A model generated the notes under the pieces. That model was not told where the DNA came from. It worked only from the letters and a program-made list of their open reading frames with translations, and did not search any database. Source: Welwitschia mirabilis (lineage: Eukaryota > Gnetophyta > Gnetopsida > Welwitschiales). From it: 20,808 nt of DNA. Both the position numbers and the translations under genes were made by a program. The stretch spans positions 179,801,717 through 179,822,524 of the forward strand of contig JBOZIK010000001.1 of NCBI GenBank assembly GCA_051453625.1, written 5' to 3'. The stretch's first letter is position 1, and each line of letters begins with the position of its first letter. Below are positions 17,815 to 20,808 of this stretch, piece by piece.

Positions 17815-19030
17815 CATGCCTGTTTTTGTGAACCGGCCGCCCCTTCACTTCTGCGGATCACCCCTCACCATCCAGCGTTCCCTTGGTGCCTGCCCTCTCG
17901 GCCCTGCATTGGCTGCCCTGTGTGCCTACCCTTGAGCTTTCTCGCCTCTGTCACCACGCACCGCTTCTCAGCCTGCCGCGAAACCCCTTTCTCCATGTCC
18001 CCAGCTGTTATCTGCGATCGTACTCGTCGCCTCCTGCAGCTTAAAACCGTTTGGCTTGCTCACCCCTCCGCGTCGAAGCCAATCTGCGCTTTCCGTCACC
18101 CGCACCTGTGATGCGCCGATGTCCGCCGCTCCCTCCTCACGTGGGCCCAGAGTCTCCCTTTCGGTGTCGGCCTTCCACCGTGTGCACCGTCTGCTCTGAG
18201 TTCTCACTGTCTCCTACAGCGGTTGTCTTGTTTCCCCTGCGCCCATCGCCCTACTCTCGAGCGCGTTACCTCCATTGCTATCACTCCCTCCCCACATCGT
18301 GCTTTCCATCGTTTACCGCCTAAAATCAAAGCTTCATTCTCCCACAACCCTGTCGCTGCTCCTGTGTCCTCCGTTTCTGCCTTTGCCTGTCCTTTATGTG
18401 GTCTCGACCCACTGCTCTCTGCATACGTACCTGCACCGCGTCCTGTTCCAGCTGTCTCCACCGCAGCTCCCCGCAACACTCCACTCCGGCGCCCGTTCCG
18501 ACATTCTTTACACTCCATAGACTACCTGCAGATGTCCTCACCAGTGCTCTGAAATCGCGAAATCACCCTTGCACTGTGTTCTTCTCCCGCCAGAGCTGAT
18601 TGGCTCCCCGCTCCGCGTGTCCTCACTCTCTGGCATCTTTGTGAATCGCCTTGGTCATCCCTCCTCTGCTGCGATATCTTTCATACCACCAGACCGAGTC
18701 TCTATCTCTGCTTTCCTTCTCCTTCAACCGCTGGTCCTCCTCAATAGCACAGATCTCCACTGGCACTACCTCCACGTCCTTCTGGCCGCCTGCCATTCCT
18801 GTTTCGTGCCTCCATGAACTTCGGCATCGCCGCGCATCACTCTAGCATGTTGTTTCGCCTCCTGTGCAGGCCACCAGACCCTCCTCACCCTCCACGCATC
18901 CTTGAGCCTGTCGCTATAATCCGCATCCGTGGTTCCTCCGCCACTACCTACACCCACGTCCTACATACGCGCCGTTTCCTGCTGCTGCTCCATGCATCTG
19001 CTGTCCACCCTCTGCCATCGATCTCATCCT
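17815..19030. other. CpG-rich block within 3' LTR
   Basis: A C/T-rich stretch with frequent CpG, sharply different from the AT-rich DNA on both sides. It would form the R/U5 or leader part of the LTR if the TATA box upstream is real. Several overlapping open frames on both strands (such as 17782-18111, 18223-18552, 18814-19203) exist because AT-rich stop codons are rare here. None has a recognisable domain, and most are broken in the 5' copy. Confidence 0.7.
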
Positions 19031-19077
19031 TCACCTACCCACGGACTCAAGGAAACCCCCCCATTCTCAGCCCTAAG

Positions 19078-19203
19078 ATGTCTCCAAAAACAGATCCTAA
19101 TAATACTATACCCTATGGTAAAGCAACTGAATTGGTTAGTAGAGAGTGGTTAAGAACCTTCTGGGGAGATCCCAAGTTTGAGTTTAGCTATGAGCAACAA
19201 TGA
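19078..19203 (+). CDS. Conserved 41-codon small ORF in 3' LTR
   Basis: Partner of the frame at 8131-8253. It encodes MSPKTDPNNT, then REWLRTFWGDPKFEF, ending at the same TGA. An upstream ATG at 18814 extends the same frame to 129 codons in this copy, but in the 5' LTR that longer frame is shifted, so only the 40-41 codon part is shared. Unrecognised; no signal peptide or membrane segment in the short form. Confidence 0.35.
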   Translation: MSPKTDPNNTIPYGKATELVSREWLRTFWGDPKFEFSYEQQ

Positions 19204-19603
19204 AAATAAAATTTTCTTTGTTTTATAGTTCGTCTAGACTTTCCTTTAAATAAAATTTCAAATTGAAACTTATTAATTTCAAATTGAAACTTATTAATAA
19301 TTTACCTCCTAGACTTCATTCCTAAATTAATAACTATGAAAATTTAGAGAGTGCCTTGCTAAGGTAAAAACTTCAATTAAAAAACGTAATTGCACATGAA
19401 CTCATGAAGAGCCACTACAATGGAATATTTTATAGGATGCTAACTTTAGAAACTCTTTTATTGCAACCATTAGATAATTAAATCCTTAAATTTTAAACCA
19501 GGAGAAATATCTAAATTATCATGATTTTACGCTAGAGTTGGTCTGAGATTAATCAGCTCATTTTTAACTAAATTAACTTGGTGTGAAAATTTTGAATGTT
19601 ACA

Positions 19604-19608
19604 AAATT
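19604..19608. repeat. Right target site duplication of outer element
   Basis: aaatt directly follows TGTTACA and matches gaatt at 428-432 except for one transition. Confidence 0.6.
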
Positions 19609-20808
19609 TTCTTTAAAAGAATTTATGTGTTCATATTAAAGTAAAAATAGTAAAAGATAATTTATTTAGAATAAAACTCAAAAACTTTATTAAGCAAAGT
19701 AATTATTTCATTTAATTACAGAAGTAAAAAGTAAAAGCACTTCTCAAATCCTTAAATAAACTACTCCTCAACTTAAGCAACTCAATTCTTAAAGTGATCG
19801 CAAAACTTATTTTGTCTATGAGAATGCCTAGTCTTTTATGTTAATCCTATATAATTCTTACCTTAAGATAAAAGATGCATCTCACCCAGAGATTTGATTA
19901 GCATATCAGTCTCTTTTGGATGGACTAACCAAAATTTTTGATAAGGTTTAACATTCCATAGCCAGACTCAAAATAGGATTGGTTCCCTGAAGCTGATCAA
20001 CTTTTTTCTCTAGAACTTGCATCTATTTATCTAGCTAACACAAAGAAATGTCGTAAGTCGATTCCTCATAATTGAGATGCTAACGTAGTTCTTTACTTCT
20101 CAACCTCAGATACTCACTCACTAAGTAATGGATTAAAGGTTAAAACTTGGAGGAATGAAACCACTTCTGAATAATCCTTACTACCCTCAATGATGGATCT
20201 AAAATGTCAGTATTTGATTTGTAATTATAGTATGGAAATCGCTAAATTGCATTTTCAAACCTGATAGAGACTTGAGGTGATTGAGGATCTATAGTACTAA
20301 TGCATATATCTTTGTATAAAATAATGCTTCACCTTCTTGATGCCAAAGGTAGTAATAAGAGAAGAAGAAAGAGTGTAAGTCATGGAGATTAAAGTATGAA
20401 AGAAGACAAAAAGGTAAAAGGTAACTAAGCAAAGAGATTTTCAAACTCAAATAGAAAGTGGTATATAATCAGCATGAAAGAAATACAATTTATAACTCAA
20501 ATCTTACCCTCCTATCTGATAAGTGTAATTTAATAAAGTTACTTAATGCACATATGTTTGCTTTTAAAGTGAAAGATTTGATAAAAGTGATATCCTTGTT
20601 TTACCCAATAGCAAAAGTGTGTAAAGTATTAGCATAGATCTTTACCAGGTCTTAAATCAAGGGATCCTAAACCGACTAACATTTAACCTAATGTCTAGAC
20701 TTTAGATTAATTTATTATTAGTTTGGATTTTTGAGCTATATGACATTGTAGGGACCCATTGAATCTTGCTATTGTAAATTGCATCATTGAACAATTACCA
20801 CAAACCTG
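19609..20808. other. Right flanking DNA, no gene seen
   Basis: AT-rich sequence with stops in every frame. I see no domain, RNA gene, LTR end or tandem repeat. A small stretch near 20660 (agggatcctaaac ... taacctaatgt) faintly recalls LTR sequence near 886-920, too weakly to call. Confidence 0.5.

Larger units (their letters stand above)
433..19603 (+). mobile_element. Degenerate Ty3/gypsy chromovirus-type LTR retrotransposon
   Basis: An old plant LTR retrotransposon. Two long direct repeats (433-8644 and 14784-19603) enclose a primer-binding site resembling initiator tRNA-Met, gag and pol remnants and a polypurine tract. The domain order is gag, C-x2-C-type knuckle, protease, reverse transcriptase, RNase H, integrase with GPY module, then a chromodomain-like tail. 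That order, and the long LTRs, suggest the Tekay/Del clade by family knowledge. Both LTRs begin TGTC; the 3' one ends TGTTACA and the 5' one TGTTATA. The element cannot encode working protein because stops and frameshifts occur in every domain. The span is inflated by a 4.2-kb nested insertion, about 1.8 kb of N and several false gap duplications. Confidence 0.88.
14784..19603 (+). repeat. 3' LTR of outer element
   Basis: Starts TGTCATG, ends TGTTACA. It matches the 5' LTR throughout and lacks the nested insertion. Without the 989-N gap (16367-17355) and the 45-bp overlap around it, it is about 3.8 kb. The U3-like part (14784-17740) is AT-rich and noncoding. It keeps two CACGTG G-boxes (15336 and 15717) that are lost in the 5' copy. 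Minus-strand frames at 15537-16020 have partners in the 5' LTR only because the LTRs are repeats. Confidence 0.87.

Noticed and set aside
17732-18957. Many overlapping 60-110 codon frames on both strands in the CpG-rich block
   Set aside because: High GC lowers stop frequency in all frames. Most are broken in the 5' LTR and none shows a known motif.
19609-20808. Host gene in the right flank
   Set aside because: Stops in all frames at short intervals and no recognisable domain or splice-linked exons.

Overview
The window looks like repeat-rich intergenic DNA from a plant, most likely an angiosperm. It is AT-rich. It carries a chromovirus-type Ty3/gypsy retrotransposon and two initiator-Met-tRNA primer-binding sites typical of plant LTR elements. 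It also holds a decayed FLZ (DUF581) zinc-finger gene, a family I know only from plants. I see no intact cellular gene, no confident tRNA or rRNA gene, and nothing prokaryotic.

Layout. Bases 1-432 are left flank plus a false duplication at an assembly gap. From 433 to 19603 runs one old Ty3/gypsy element on the + strand. It has a 5' LTR (433-8644), a primer-binding site (8648), decayed gag-pol (about 8757-14740), a polypurine tract (14770) and a 3' LTR (14784-19603). Near-matching 5-bp target duplications, gaatt and aaatt, bracket it. After removing gaps and the nested insert, each LTR is about 3.7-3.8 kb, which is very long. The domain order gag, zinc knuckle, protease, RT, RNase H, integrase with GPY motif, then chromodomain remnant points to the Tekay/Del type of chromovirus. 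Every reading frame is broken by stops and frameshifts.

The 5' LTR is interrupted by a second, nonautonomous LTR element in antisense orientation (3114-7348). It has TGTTG...CAACA ends, decayed 5-bp target duplications, a perfect initiator-Met primer-binding site and a conserved TATA box in both terminal LTRs. The 3' LTR at 18236 preserves the empty site. Inside this nested element are a partial third LTR, a 95-bp tandem array and a full-length, intronless, degenerate FLZ zinc-finger gene (4828-5386).

The two long LTRs have decayed very differently. A CpG-rich stretch in the 3' LTR (about 17815-19030) matches a 5' copy in which nearly every CpG has become TpG or CpA. Two G-boxes were lost in the same way. 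A 40-41 codon reading frame near the LTR end stays open in both copies.

Several N-gaps (277-376, 1267-1366, 8871-9173, 16367-17355, and possibly 6427-6526) are flanked by the same sequence on both sides. The apparent tandem repeats there are probably unmerged contig ends rather than biology. The segment 9451-10440 brings in a different LTR tail with its own primer-binding site, so gag-pol may be a mosaic of two related elements. Bases 19609-20808 are unannotated flank.
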